DNA of 64,000 nt from CAVVYV01 sp963818205 (GCA_963818205.1 CAWFRG010000013.1:124001-188000); one strand, 5' to 3'. Positions 1 to 9,170 are shown, counted from the stretch's first letter. Program-made: numbers and translations. The notes: a model not told the origin generated them from the letters alone.

Positions 1-714
1 CTGCATGATTCGCGCGGCCCAGGAGCCGACGTTGCCGTAGCCCTGCACGGTGAAGGTGGTCTCAGCCGGGCCCAGCCCGATCTGGGGGGCGGCCTCGCGG
101 AACATGTAGACGCAGCCCCGGCCGGTGGCCTGCTCCCGGCCATATGAGCCGCCGAGGGCGATCGGCTTGCCGGTGCAGATCGCCGGCGTGTGGCCGTGCA
201 GCTTCCCGTACTCGTCCATCATCCAGGCCATCACCTGGGCGTCGGTGTTGACGTCGGGCGCGGGGATGTCGCGGGTCGGTCCGAGGATCTTCTCGATCTT
301 GGCGAGGAAAGAGCGCGCGATCGCCTGTACCTCGGAGCGCTCCAGCTCGTGCGCTGGGCAGTTGACGCCGCCCTTGGCCCCGCCGAAGGGAATGTTGGCG
401 ACCGCCGTCTTCCAGGTCATCAGCGAGGCGAGCGCCCGGACCTCGTCGATGTCGACCTCGGGGTGGAAGCGGATCCCGCCCTTGTAGGGGCCACGGGCGC
501 CGTTGTGCTGGATCCGATAGCCGGAGAAGACGTGGATCTGGCCGTCGGAGAGCTTCACCGGGATCTGCACGGTGACCTCGCGGTACGAGGTCCAGAAGAC
601 GGTGCGGAGGTCGTCGGGGAGCTGGAGGCGCTCCACCGCCCGGTCGAAGTAGAAGCGGACGATGTCGAGGTTCGATATCTCGGCGCCTTCGCGCGTCTTC
701 GCCTTCGTCGCCAT
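1..714 (-). CDS. gdhA: Glutamate dehydrogenase (Glu/Leu/Phe/Val family), 3' truncated by window edge
   Basis: Oxidative deamination or synthesis of glutamate using NAD(P). The start is the ATG at 714 (MATKAKTREG), and the frame runs open to base 1, giving about 238 residues; the C-terminal part of the nucleotide-binding domain lies outside the window. Visible family signatures are the N-terminal dimerisation/catalytic domain with NGARGPYKGGIRFHP, the catalytic-lysine region FGGAKGGV, DVNTDAQVMAW, and the start of the Rossmann domain with VQGYGNVGSWAA. No frameshift is visible here. It is transcribed away from the tRNA-Ala gene, about 75 bases upstream of its start. The family is certain; NAD versus NADP use cannot be decided from this fragment. 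Confidence 0.95.
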   Translation of the reverse strand, partial: MATKAKTREGAEISNLDIVRFYFDRAVERLQLPDDLRTVFWTSYREVTVQIPVKLSDGQIHVFSGYRIQHNGARGPYKGGIRFHPEVDIDEVRALASLMTWKTAVANIPFGGAKGGVNCPAHELERSEVQAIARSFLAKIEKILGPTRDIPAPDVNTDAQVMAWMMDEYGKLHGHTPAICTGKPIALGGSYGREQATGRGCVYMFREAAPQIGLGPAETTFTVQGYGNVGSWAARIMQ

Positions 715-790
715 CAGCTCCTCCTAGCGCCGCATCGGTGCGCGGCCAGTTTCTCACACGCCGCCGGGCCCGGCCTACACTTGGGCCCCT

Positions 791-863
791 GGGGCCATAG
801 CTCAGTTGGGAGAGCGCCTGCCCTGCAAGCAGGAGGTCGCCGGTTCGAGCCCGGCTGGCTCCA
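791..863 (+). tRNA. tRNA-Ala (anticodon UGC)
   Basis: A 73-base cloverleaf. The acceptor GGGGCCA pairs with TGGCTCC and is followed by discriminator A. The D-arm is AGCTCAGTTGGGAGAGC. The anticodon stem CCTGC/GCAGG encloses loop CCTGCAA with anticodon TGC, and the T-arm is CCGGTTCGAGCCCGG. Base 33 is C instead of the usual T, which may be a sequence error. CCA is not encoded beyond the final A. It is oriented opposite to the flanking gdhA and dacA genes. Confidence 0.95.
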
Positions 864-1146
864 TTCCTACCTGCCTCGCATGAGGGCTTGCGTAGTCCTC
901 CGCGTAGCGAACTCCCTGCCGCTGATTGTTCCCAGTTGGAACGAGCCTCAGGGTCAGCAGGTCGCGACCACTGCCGAGCTCGCGCGCCGACACGTAGTAG
1001 CAACGGTCGCTGGTTTTGTCGTAGACCGCTATCCACTCGATCATCCGGGCCGTGTAGTGCTTAATCCGCTTGACCTTCCCGTTGGTCAGTGAGTTCGAGC
1101 GGCAACGTACGTAGACCACCCGACCGTCCGACTCCGTGAACTTGCA
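802..1146 (-). pseudogene. 5'-truncated group I intron-type PD-(D/E)XK endonuclease remnant
   Basis: About 85 meaningful codons read like the C-terminal half of the small PD-(D/E)XK proteins annotated as group I intron-associated endonucleases (PDDEXK_5). They comprise a strand equivalent to the VxVK/RC core (VVYVRCRSNSL), an aromatic-acidic stretch ending DWIA-like as EWIAVYD, CYYVSARELGSG, LTLRLVPTGNNQ and the closing VRYAEDY. There is no start codon and no N-terminal helix or catalytic Asp segment: upstream the sequence merges into the 3' end of the dacA homologue. Downstream the frame runs into the tRNA-Ala gene before reaching a stop, so the last 25 or so codons are not meaningful. I infer a decayed or truncated mobile-type gene next to a tRNA. 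The family assignment is from memory of the motif pattern. Confidence 0.55.
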
Positions 1147-1163
1147 ACTCGGCAGGCTGAGAT

Positions 1164-2254
1164 TCAACCTTGGCGACGAAGCCGGCGGCGAGCAGCTGTG
1201 GGCACCTGGCGGAGCGGGTCGGGCGAGTCGAGGAGGACGACGCCGAGGTGGCGGCCGCCAAGGCGCGCGGTCGTCACGTAGCAGCGGCCGGCGGCGTCGG
1301 TGAAGCCGGTCTTCAGTCCGGTGACCCGGGCGGCGGGCAGCCCCCGCAAGCCCGTGGTCGAGGAAGTAGTGATTGTTGGCCAGATGCAGGATCCCGCCCT
1401 TGATCGGGAAGGCCGGCGTCGCCGAGGTGGTTCTGGCGATCCGGGCGATCCTGGGCTCGGCGAGGTCCGCGCGGGCCAACGCCGCGAGGTCCGCGGCGCA
1501 GGAGTGGTTGTCGCGGTCCTTGAGCCCGTTCGGGGTCGAGAAGTGGGTGCAGCCGAGGCCCATCAGCCGCGCCTGGCGGTTCATCCGGGCGACGAACCGG
1601 GGGACGGAGCCGGCGTCGTGCTCGGCGAGAGCGACGGCCGCGTCGTTGGCGGAGATCATGATCAGCGCCTGCAGCAGGGCCTCCAGCGGGCACCGACTTG
1701 CCCTGGGGGAGGAGCCCGGTGGCCGAGCCCGCGGTGTGAGCGGCGTTGCGGCTGATCGGCACCCGCTCGCCCGGCGGGTGGGCCTCGCTGATCAGGAGGG
1801 CGGTCATCATCTTCGTCAGGCTGGCGATCGGATGAAGCGCCCGCGCGCGGCGCTGCCAGAGCACCTCGCCGCTGTCGACGTCGAAGAGAACCCCCGCGGC
1901 CGGCCACGTCTTCATCCGCACCCGCACCGGCAGCGGTGGTGACGGGGGCTGGAGGGCGAACTCGCCCAGCGCCGCGGCAGCCTTCCCCGGGGAGGCTGAC
2001 GGGCTCGCGCGGCTCCCGAGGGCGTCAGCGTCCGGCGCAAGCCCCGGGGCGGGGAGCCTCTCGCCGCCGCCGGGGTCGGGACCACCGCCTGCGGCGGGAT
2101 CCGGGCTTGTCCCCAGGTCCGAGTCGGATGACGCCGACGTAGCAGCCGGGATCTCATCGGCTCCGTCCCGTTCGGGCCACATCGCCACCCCCACCGCGGC
2201 CGTCGCCGCAAAGGCGACGAGCAGGGCGACGATCGCGAGCAGCCGCCTACTCAT
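1164..2254 (-). CDS. dacA: D-alanyl-D-alanine carboxypeptidase (S11 family), frameshifted
   Basis: Penicillin-binding protein that trims the terminal D-Ala of peptidoglycan stem peptides outside the membrane. The ATG at 2254 starts a signal-anchor (LLAIVALLVAFAATAAVGVAM), followed by a Pro/Ala/Ser-rich linker and then the catalytic domain. The active-site SxxK is in PIASLTKMMTALL, SxN is SANDAAVA, and KTG is in VTGLKTGFTDAAG. The three motifs lie in three different frames: one shift near 1690 (between LLPQGKS and MISAND) and another near 1340 (between NNHYFLDHGL and ARVTGLKTG). The 3' boundary is approximate because a further shift near 1215 obscures the end. It overlaps the preceding small membrane protein gene by 8 bases, so it is probably co-transcribed with it. 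All catalytic motifs survive, so I favour sequence errors over decay. Confidence 0.85.
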
Positions 2255-2444
2255 CGCCGGGAGGGGGATTGCGGATCGCGCCGATCAGGCCGGAGGCGAT
2301 CATTCCCACGATCACCAGCGAGATCACCGTGAAGATGTCGAAGCCCGAGTCGACCGCCACCGAGATCGTGATCGCCGCGAAGAACGCGCAAAAGGCCAGT
2401 CCGAAGCCGAGGATCGCGGTCCGGGTGGTCGGGCCCAAGGTCAC
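2247..2444 (-). CDS. Small two-helix membrane protein
   Basis: A 65-residue protein with two hydrophobic segments (about residues 10-31, LGFGLAFCAFFAAITISVAV, and 36-57, IFTVISLVIVGMIASGLIG) and a short charged Pro-rich tail. It lies 9 bases downstream of the rhomboid stop and overlaps the dacA start by 8 bases, so the three probably form one operon. I recognise no domain and assign no function. Confidence 0.6.
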   Translation of the reverse strand: MTLGPTTRTAILGFGLAFCAFFAAITISVAVDSGFDIFTVISLVIVGMIASGLIGAIRNPPPGDE

Positions 2445-2453
2445 CGACTCATC

Positions 2454-3307
2454 TCAGTAGACGGGGAGCCGGGGCTCGGGCTCGCGTCGCCTGTTCGCGA
2501 ACAGCTTGATCGCCGCCAGCCCGAAGAGGAAGCCGCCGACGTGGGCGAAGTAGGCGACCCCGCCGCTGCCACCGACGTCGACCGCGACCTCGCCGAGCGC
2601 CGGGATGAACTGGAGCACGAACCAGATACCCAGTAGGACCAGCGCCGGGATCTCGACCAGGGTGACGAAGAAGACGATGAAGATCAGGGTGATCACCCTG
2701 GCGGCTGGAAATAAGAGCGCGTAGCCGCCGAGCACCCCGGCGACGGCCCCACTGGCGCCGATCGTCGGTGCGGTCGAGCTTGGATCAAGGGCGGCCTGAG
2801 AATAGAGCGCGATCACGCCCGCCAGCAGGTAGAAGGCCACGAATTTCACCCTGCCCATCGAGTCCTCGATGTTGTTGCCGAAGACCCAGAGGAAGAGCAT
2901 GTTCCCGGCGATGTGGAGGAGTCCGCCGTGCATGAACATCGAGGTGAACACGGTCACCCACCACGGCGCCTGGTTGAGCGGGATCGGCTGGTTGGCCGGG
3001 TCCTGCCGGCCCCGCTCCTCGGCCTGGGCGAATTCCGCGGTGCCCGGGCAGACCACCCCCGCCTCGCCCTGGGCATTGACCGCGCCGATCGCGCAGTCGC
3101 CGCGCTCTCGCCGGGATGGGTGATCCGGTAGGGCTGCGCCCCGTACTCGAGCGAGCTCTGGTCGATCGACTTCACCCCGAGCTGGCTCAGCTCTGGGCTG
3201 GTGGGATAGGTCCACTGCCAGATGAAGAAGGCGACGTTGATGACGATGATCGCCACCGTGATCACCGGGAAGCGCGCCGTCGGGATGTTGTCCTTGAGCG
3301 GCAGCAA
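2454..3307 (-). CDS. Rhomboid family intramembrane serine protease, frameshifted
   Basis: Intramembrane serine protease that cleaves transmembrane substrates. The N-terminus has the typical rhomboid opening LKDNIPTARFPVIT followed by the first helix (VAIIVINVAFFIWQW). The core has HGGLLHIAGNMLFLWVFG, the catalytic serine in GASGAVAGVLGGY, and the catalytic histidine in YFAHVGGFLFG, so the Ser-His dyad is complete. About six or seven membrane segments are present. A loop with CAIGAVNAQ and VCPGTAEF lies between helices 1 and 2. A single-base shift near 3112 splits the frame. I prefer the TTG at 3307 because the reading from there matches family N-termini; the ATG at 3412 would overlap the divergent gene starting at 3366. 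Confidence 0.85.
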
Positions 3308-3365
3308 GTGGCGGGGAAGCCTAGTGGCGACCCCGCCGAGGCGACCGGGTTGGGAGAATTGGTCT

Positions 3366-4070
3366 ATGCAGGCCATGGCCCGAACCGCCGATCCCTGGCG
3401 GGACACCGACATCGTCGACGAGCATGCCGCTCGCTTCGCTCAGGGCACCACCGGAGTCGTCGCCCTGCTCGGGGTGATCTTCGGCTGGCCGCTCGCCTGG
3501 GCCCTGATGTCAGCCCAGCTTCTGATCGGGGTCACCCTCGGGCGTCGGTTCTGCCTTCCGTGTCTCGCCTACTACGTCTTCATTCAGCCCAGATTCGGCG
3601 AGGGCCCGCTCGAGGACTCGCGGCCCCCGCGGCTGGCGAACATGATCGGAACCGCCTTTCTTGGATTGGCGGCCGGGCTCTGGTGGCTGGGGGCGGAGCC
3701 GGCGGGCACCGCGCTCGCGGCGCTCGTCGCCTTCCTTGCGCTGCTCTCGGCGAGCACGGGATTCTGCGTCGGCTGTGAGATCTACCGGCTGAGCGCCCGG
3801 CTCCGGGGCATCTCGCCGCGAAATCACGACCGCATTGATCCCGTCGATCTGAACGGGTTCCGGGGCACCGATGCCTACGTCGAGTTCACCCACCCTCTCT
3901 GCGCGGACTGCCGGGAGTGGGAGCGGCGGCTCGCAGCCGAGTCCGAGCCGCTGCTGAAGCTGGACGTCCGCGAGCGCCCCGAGCTCGCCCGCAAGTACGG
4001 GATCGCCGTCGTCCCGACCGTGTTCAGGGTCGGCTCGGACGGTGCCGTGCTGAAGCGGCTCGCTCCCTAG
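3366..4070 (+). CDS. DUF4395 membrane domain fused to a thioredoxin-like domain
   Basis: A 234-residue protein. Residues 20-140 form a DUF4395-like membrane unit with hydrophobic helices and two CxxC pairs (RRFCLPCLAYY and TGFCVGCEIY). The C-terminal 75 residues look like a thioredoxin fold with a CADC active-site-like motif (THPLCADCREWERR), a central beta strand (KLDVRERPELARKYGI) and the cis-proline loop VVPTVFRVG. The combination suggests a membrane thiol-redox protein. The start is the ATG at 3366; the rhomboid gene is divergent. The 3' end overlaps the convergent hydrolase gene by about 47 bases. No frameshift is visible. The substrate is unknown. Confidence 0.7.
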   Translation: MQAMARTADPWRDTDIVDEHAARFAQGTTGVVALLGVIFGWPLAWALMSAQLLIGVTLGRRFCLPCLAYYVFIQPRFGEGPLEDSRPPRLANMIGTAFLGLAAGLWWLGAEPAGTALAALVAFLALLSASTGFCVGCEIYRLSARLRGISPRNHDRIDPVDLNGFRGTDAYVEFTHPLCADCREWERRLAAESEPLLKLDVRERPELARKYGIAVVPTVFRVGSDGAVLKRLAP

Positions 4071-5299
4071 GCGGCGGGATCTCGTACCGCTTCGCCGGCA
4101 GGGTCGCCGATCGCGGCGGCGGCAGCGCGTTCGGGCCCGAGGCGGCGACCGCGCCGCCGCTGGTCCAGCGCACCGGCAGCGCCGGGTTCTGGAGCAGCAG
4201 GTCCCAGGTGGGGACGTCGATGTTCCCCGTCTGGGTCAGTCCCTTGGCGGCCTGGAAGGAGTAGACGGCGCTCTGGGTGGGCGCCTGGAAGTAGCCGGTG
4301 ATCGGGGTCGAGTAGCCGCCGCCGGCGAGCAGCTGCTGCGCCCAGGCGACCAGGTCCCCCTTCGAGCCGAGGCGGAGGAAGGGATAGCTGTTGTAGGGCG
4401 CGTAGCCGGTGGGGGCCGCGACCGGCGCTCCCACCGCCTTCCACTGGCGCCTGCCGGCGCTCTGCCACGACCACCAGCTCACCCCCTCCATCCCGTGGGC
4501 GAGCGCGAGCGAGCGGAAGCGGCGGATCGCCTTCGGCTTCGGGTTCAGGTAGACCTGGCCGAGCGGCAGGATCGGCCGGCCGTAGGCACGGTTGAAGACG
4601 TAGGTGTGGGTGAAGGCGGTGTCGACGCTGGTCCCGATCGTCTTCCAGTAGAGCTGCGGGACGTTGTACTGGGCGCCGCCGGGGCCGAGGAAGACCGAGT
4701 AGGGAAAGGCGGGGTGATAGTCGACGTAGGGGAAGGAGGCGAGGGCAATCGGATAGTCGGGACCGACCCGGGTGCGAAGCGACGCTGATGTAGGTGGAGG
4801 CCTGCGGGTAGCGCCCCTCGTAGTGACCCTCGGCGTCGATCACCAGGCAATCGGCGCCGCGGGCGACCGCGGCCGCTCCGACGCTCGCCTCCCTGGCGGC
4901 GGAGCGGCCGTAGACGAACTGCCAGGCGCAGACGTTGATGCCCCTCGCCTTCAGCGCCGAGACCAGCGAGGAGGAGAACTGGCCCCAGTACTTCTTCCCG
5001 TCCCCGGACTTGATCAGCACCGTCTCGATCCCGCGCGCGTGCGCCCTGGCGGCGATCCGGCCGACCTTGCCGCCCGCCGAGCGGCTCACGTACCAGATCC
5101 ACATCCCGTCGCCCGCGAGCGGGTTCTTCGCCTGCTCCGGCACGGGCTGCGCCTCCTGCGCGGCCACGTTCCCGCCCAGCGGCCCCGCGACCAGCAGCAT
5201 CGCTACCGCCGAAGCGGCGAGGCAGCCGAGGACGGTTCTGTGCCTCTGAAGTCGCACGATTCCGAGCCTACGCAGGCATAAACACGCCTCTGCACCCAA
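4024..5299 (-). CDS. Secreted TIM-barrel hydrolase-like protein with C-terminal peptidoglycan-binding domain, frameshifted
   Basis: The ATG at 5299 begins a signal peptide (LGCLAASAVAMLLVAGPLGG, cleavage near NVAAQ). The mature protein opens with a glycosidase-like barrel: GMWIWYVSRSAGGK, then HARGIETVLIKSGDG, LKARGINVCAWQFVYG and DCLVIDAEGHYEG, where the Asp/Glu pair may be catalytic, followed by PYVDYHPAFPYSVFLGPGG and QLYWKTIGTSVDTAF after a shift near 4775. A second shift near 4500 leads into GVSWWSWQSA and a PG_binding_1 domain (LRLGSKGDLVAWAQQLL, GYFQAPTQSAVYSFQAAKGL, DVPTWDLLL). It probably acts on cell-wall or glycan material; the exact hydrolase family is not established. The final frame ends inside the 3' end of the convergent gene. 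Confidence 0.65.
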
Positions 5300-5323
5300 A
5301 GGTGCACCTCACGGGCCGCTTGG

Positions 5324-5409
5324 CGCGCGGGTCCTGACGCCGCGGTGCCCCCCATCCTGCGGGCAGGGAGCTGTCCTCGGATGGGGCCCCCCGCGGCGCC
5401 ACCCGCGCG
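5324..5409 (+). ncRNA. 6C-like RNA (two hairpins with six-cytosine loops)
   Basis: In the gap between lipA and the hydrolase gene, two runs of exactly six C (5348-5353 and 5387-5392) each sit at a hairpin loop. Hairpin 1 is CCGCGG / CCTGCGG with the C6 run in its loop, and hairpin 2 is CCTCG / CGCGG with the second C6 run. The outer bases CGCGCGGGT (5324-5332) and ACCCGCGCG (5401-5409) close the whole element. This matches the description of the actinobacterial 6C RNA motif. The strand follows from the cytosine runs. The same palindromic potential could alternatively act as a terminator after lipA, which is read from the other strand. Confidence 0.65.
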
Positions 5410-5424
5410 AGGAGCGGCTCGGTA

Positions 5425-6390
5425 CTACAGAGAAGCAGCCTGCGGGAGCTGTTCGTCCGCGTGGTAGGAGGAGCGGACGAGGGGGCCAGAGGCGACCGAC
5501 TCGAAGCCGAGCTCGTAGGCGGCCTTCTCCAGCGCCTCGAACTCCTCGGGGTGCCAGTAGCGGGCCACCGGCAGGTGGTTCTCGGTCGGGCGCAGATACT
5601 GGCCCACGGTCAGTACCTGCACCTGGTGCTCGCGGAGGATGCCGAAGGCCTCGACCATCTCGTCGAACTCCTCACCGAGGCCGACCATCAGGCCGGACTT
5701 GGTGACCACCTCTGCGCCGGCCATCTCCTTGGCCATCCGCAGCACCCGGGCCGAGCGCATGAACTCGGAGCCCCGGCGGGCGATCGGGTAGAGGCGCGGG
5801 ACCGTCTCCACGTTGTGGTTGAAGACATCGGGCAGCTCCGCGACCACCTTTGCCAGCGGCATCTCCTGGCCCCGGAAGTCGGGGGTCAGGACCTCGACCT
5901 TGCAGCCCGGCGCCAGCTTGCGAATCGAGCGGATCACGCCGACGAAGGCGCCGGCGCCGTAGTCGGGAAGATCGTCGCGGTCGACCGAGGTGATCACCGC
6001 GTGCCGGAGGCCCATCCGCTTCACCTGGTTGGCGACCCGGAGCGGCTCCAGCGGGTCGTTCCAGGTCGGCTTGCCGGTCTGCACGTTGCAAAAGCCGCAG
6101 CGCCGCGTGCAGACGTCGCCGAGGATCATGAAGGTGGCCGTGCCTCGCTCCCAGCACTCGCCGACATTGGGGCAGTTGGCCTCCTCGCAGACCGTGTGAA
6201 GGTTGGCCTCGGAGATCGTCTGCTTCAGCCGGCGGTAGTTCGGTCCGCCCGGGGCGGGGACCTTCAGCCACGGTGGCTTGCGCTCGCGGAAGCCAACCTT
6301 GCCATCGCCATCCGCCGCCCGACCGCCGGGCTTCGCCCGCGAACGGGTGACATGAAGTCGCTCGTCGAGGGTCTCTGACTCTGCCGCCAT
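5425..6390 (-). CDS. lipA: Lipoyl synthase
   Basis: Radical SAM enzyme that inserts two sulfurs into protein-bound octanoyl groups to make lipoyl cofactors for 2-oxoacid dehydrogenases and the glycine cleavage system. The frame is intact from the ATG at 6390, giving 321 residues. The auxiliary cluster cysteines are in CEEANCPNVGEC and the SAM-cluster motif is CTRRCGFCN. Other family motifs are FMILGDVCTR, ITSVDRDDLPDYGA, EVLTPDFRG, VFNHNVETVPRLY, KSGLMVGLGE and the C-terminal SSYHADEQ with the conserved serine that binds the auxiliary cluster. It starts 7 bases after the lipB stop, a conventional lipBA pair. Its products are used by the dehydrogenase complex encoded at 17.5-23.4 kb. Confidence 0.97.
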   Translation of the reverse strand: MAAESETLDERLHVTRSRAKPGGRAADGDGKVGFRERKPPWLKVPAPGGPNYRRLKQTISEANLHTVCEEANCPNVGECWERGTATFMILGDVCTRRCGFCNVQTGKPTWNDPLEPLRVANQVKRMGLRHAVITSVDRDDLPDYGAGAFVGVIRSIRKLAPGCKVEVLTPDFRGQEMPLAKVVAELPDVFNHNVETVPRLYPIARRGSEFMRSARVLRMAKEMAGAEVVTKSGLMVGLGEEFDEMVEAFGILREHQVQVLTVGQYLRPTENHLPVARYWHPEEFEALEKAAYELGFESVASGPLVRSSYHADEQLPQAASL

Positions 6391-6397
6391 CTCGCTC

Positions 6398-7202
6398 CTA
6401 CCGTATCGAGGCCGCCGCGACGGCTTCCGTCGCGAGCCAGGGCGGCGCCGCCATTGCCTCTGCGTCCGGGACCCGCTCGGCAAGCTCGCCGGCGGGGATC
6501 TCAACCCCGCGGCGCTCGTAGATCTCAGCGAACCGGGCGGTGACGGCGTCCATGAAGGTCGCCATCTCCTGCTGGCTGCGAAGCTCACGGCAAATCGAGG
6601 TCATCCGGCAACCGTCGATCCCACAGGGGACGATCCACTCGAAGGGCTGGAGGTCGTTGTTGACGTTGATCGCGAAGCCATGGGTGGTGACGCCCCGGTT
6701 GACGTGCACCCCGATCGAGCCGATCTTCCGGACATCGCCTCGCGTCACCTTCTCCGCCGCGGCCCCGGAGGCAGCTTGGTCATTTGAAAGCGGTGCCCAG
6801 ACGCCGGTCAGGCCCTCAATCGTCCCCGCCTCGATGCCGAGATCGCCGAGCGAGGAGATCATCACCCGCTCCATTCGCCGGATGTATTCGTGGACGTCTC
6901 CGCCGTACGGCTTCAGGTCGACGATCGGGTAGCCGACCAGCTGGCCGGGGCCGTGGTAGGTAACCAGCCCGCCGCGATCGGTCTCGGTCACCTCGATCGC
7001 CCTGCATCCGGTACCAGTCCTCGCCCATCGGCAGCTCCGCCGGATCGGACCGGCGACCCTTGGTGTAGACGGGCGGATGCTCGAGCAGCAGCAGGACGTC
7101 GGGGATCTCGCCGGCCTGCCGCGCCCGCTCGAGCGCCTTCTGCGCCTCGCGGGCCTCGTCGTAAGGCACCTGACCGACGCGAACGCACCAGACCTCGTCC
7201 AT
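6398..7202 (-). CDS. lipB: Octanoyl-[acyl-carrier-protein]:protein octanoyltransferase, frameshifted
   Basis: Transfers octanoate from ACP to the lipoyl-domain lysine, the step before LipA. The start is the ATG at 7202 (MDEVWCVRVGQVPYDEA). Motifs seen are LLLLEHPPVYTKGRR, TYHGPGQLVGYPI (catalytic-site GGxxTYHGPGQ), RKIGSIGVHVNRGVTTHG with the catalytic lysine, and the catalytic cysteine in VPCGIDGCRMTSI. A one-base shift near 7005, in a CCTGCAT context between EDWYRMQG and AIEVTETDRGG, splits the frame; everything on both sides is conserved. The order lipB then lipA with a 7-base gap indicates one transcript. Confidence 0.92.
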
Positions 7203-7380
7203 GCCCACAGTGTCCCACGCGCCGGCACCCTGCTCAGGGGCCACCCGACCTTGCGGCCGACGGTACGGCGAGCCGGCGGTGGCCACCGGCTATGTGCGGG
7301 TTCGCACGGAGCCCCGCCGGCGAAATCTGGTTCAATGCCAGGGTCAACGCCGGAGGATCGTCTTCCGGAGCGACAAGGGG

Positions 7381-8663
7381 ATGGAGGGGAACCTGGTGGT
7401 GGAGAAGGAGCGCCGCAAAGGCAACCGCAGTCATCGCAAGGCGGGAATGGCTGCCACGCTCTTCTGCGCGCTCGTGGCCGCCTCAGTGGCGACCACATCC
7501 CTTGCGGCTGTAGATACTTTCAAGCTGGGCGGGGACGCGACGCTAGTTCATCCGGGCAACGCCTCGCCGACGGGAGCTGAGGCGACGACGACTGGTCCAG
7601 ATGCCTTCGGCAGCGTTGACTTCGCGATCCCGGCGGGATTGACGCTTGGCCAGCTGACCAACCTGTCTACCGATTTCAAGTTCGTCGTCGGAAGCTGCTT
7701 GGTCTGGCTCTCCCCGGTTTACGGTCAACGTTACGAACGGGACGATCAGTGGCAGCATCTTCTTCTACCTCGGTCCCCCTCCCAGCTACACCGGATGCGC
7801 CTCGGGTGCCTACGCGAACTCGGGCAACTTGGCTGCTCCGACCAGCCTCGTCGATGCCGCCCACCTCGGTGGATCGTTCAACGAACCCTTCTCGAATGTC
7901 CAGGCTGACTTCGGCGACTACACCGTTACGGGCGTGCACCTCGACGTGGACGGCGCGGGCGGCGGGAACCAGACTGTCGATTTCGATAACACAGAGGTCA
8001 ACGAGCAGTTGGTGACCTACGAGCCGCCGCCGCCCCAGCCGCCGCCGCCAGCTGAGAAGCTCGTCCCGCTGCACGGAGTCCAGCTGCTGGCCGCACCGGT
8101 CGACGGCACCGTCAAGGTGAAGGCAGCCCGGTCAGACGGCCTTCAACGTGCTCACCGAGCTGAGCCTGATTCCCGTCGGGTCGACGATCGATACGCGAGG
8201 CAGCCGGGTGCGGCTGACTGCCGCCACCGGGGCCCTCGGCGAGAACGCCGCAGACACGCCCATCGACTTCTACCTCGGACTGTTCAAGATCACCCAGAAG
8301 CCCGGCATCAACGCCCGGGCCACGGCGAAGCTGGTCGAGAAGCTTGCTTGCGGAAAGAAGAAGAAGGGCGCCAAGAAAGCGGACGCCAGCGCCGGCGGCG
8401 AGGGCCCGACCGCGGTTGCCGCCCGCAAGCGGCGCCGCGGCCTCTGGGGCAGCGGCAGCGGCGGCTACCGGACCGCCGGCCGCGGCAGCACCGGAAGCGT
8501 CGTCGGCACCACCTGGCTGACGAAGGACACCTGCAAGGGGACCAAGATCAAGGTCACCGAGGGCCGCGGCGTCCGGGTCTTCGACAAGCAGAAGAAGAAG
8601 AAGATCTTCCTCGGGCCCGGCGAGACGTACTTCGCCGCCCTCGAGACTAGTTGGCGCAGATAA
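7381..8663 (+). CDS. Secreted protein of unknown function with Pro-rich linker and Lys-rich C-terminal domain, frameshifted
   Basis: From the ATG at 7381 there is a short basic N-region, a hydrophobic signal segment (AATLFCALVAASVATTSLA) and an extracellular beta-rich region with VTNGTISGSIFFYLG and a Cys pair. A poly-proline linker (YEPPPPQPPPPAEK) follows, then a C-terminal domain with GSRVRLTAA, KKKKGAKK, a Gly/Ser/Arg stretch and a closing segment with WLTKDTCKGTKIKV and GVRVFD. That closing segment resembles short FecR-like or 'charge-rich tail' domains common in soil actinobacteria. Frames change near 7700 and 8130. No enzymatic motif is seen. Its stop overlaps the start of the next gene. 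Confidence 0.5.
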
Positions 8664-9046
8664 CAATCGTCTTCTGGGTCTCCCACCTGGTGGGGGACTT
8701 CCTCCTGCAGACCGACTGGCAGGCGGCCCACAAGTACGGCGGTCTCGGGCGGGACCCAAGGTCGCGGTTCGCCCTCTTCTCCCACGTCATCGTCTACACC
8801 CTGTGCTTCGTCCCGGCCCTGATCTGGGTGGGTGCCGACACCGGCGCCGTGGCGGCCGTCGCGCTGGGAGCGGTGATCTTCCTGCCGCACCTGGTGATCG
8901 ACGATGGGCGCCTGCTCAATGCCTACATGCTGCGCGTCAAGCGCACTGCCGCCCCGCCCCCGGCCGGACTCACCGCCTCGGTCGACCAGAGCCTCCACCT
9001 GATCTGTCTCTGGGCGACCGCGCTCCTGGCCGTCTTGTGGCTCTGA
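8651..9046 (+). CDS. DUF3307-like membrane protein
   Basis: A 131-residue integral membrane protein starting with TTG at 8651 (AQITIVFWVSHLVGDFLLQTDW). The opening HLVGDFLLQTDW, with a second HVIVYTL segment and HLVIDDGR, matches the DUF3307 pattern of conserved histidines and aspartates in a small membrane protein. Four hydrophobic segments are visible. It overlaps the upstream gene by 13 bases. The function is unknown; the family is often found near regulatory genes. A partial inverted repeat AAGGCCG...CGGCCTT at about 9066-9104 follows it and may terminate transcription. Confidence 0.65.
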   Translation: MAQITIVFWVSHLVGDFLLQTDWQAAHKYGGLGRDPRSRFALFSHVIVYTLCFVPALIWVGADTGAVAAVALGAVIFLPHLVIDDGRLLNAYMLRVKRTAAPPPAGLTASVDQSLHLICLWATALLAVLWL

Positions 9047-9170
9047 TCGGGGCACCCTAATCTTGGGGAAGGCCGCTTTTCGGGATATCTTCCGAGCCGG
9101 CCTTGGTCGCCAATACGGCCAATAGCTGACCCGACCGGGATGGTCGAACTTCGTTTGGGGAGGAGGCCGA

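Noticed and set aside
62..1036. Long Arg/Pro-rich open frame over gdhA and tRNA-Ala
   Set aside because: It is a shifted reading of the gdhA gene and crosses the tRNA; composition is typical of a GC-rich shadow frame.
5324..5409. Signal recognition particle RNA as an alternative for the hairpin element
   Set aside because: The conserved SRP tetraloop and internal-loop sequence (GGAA with AGCAG) is missing.
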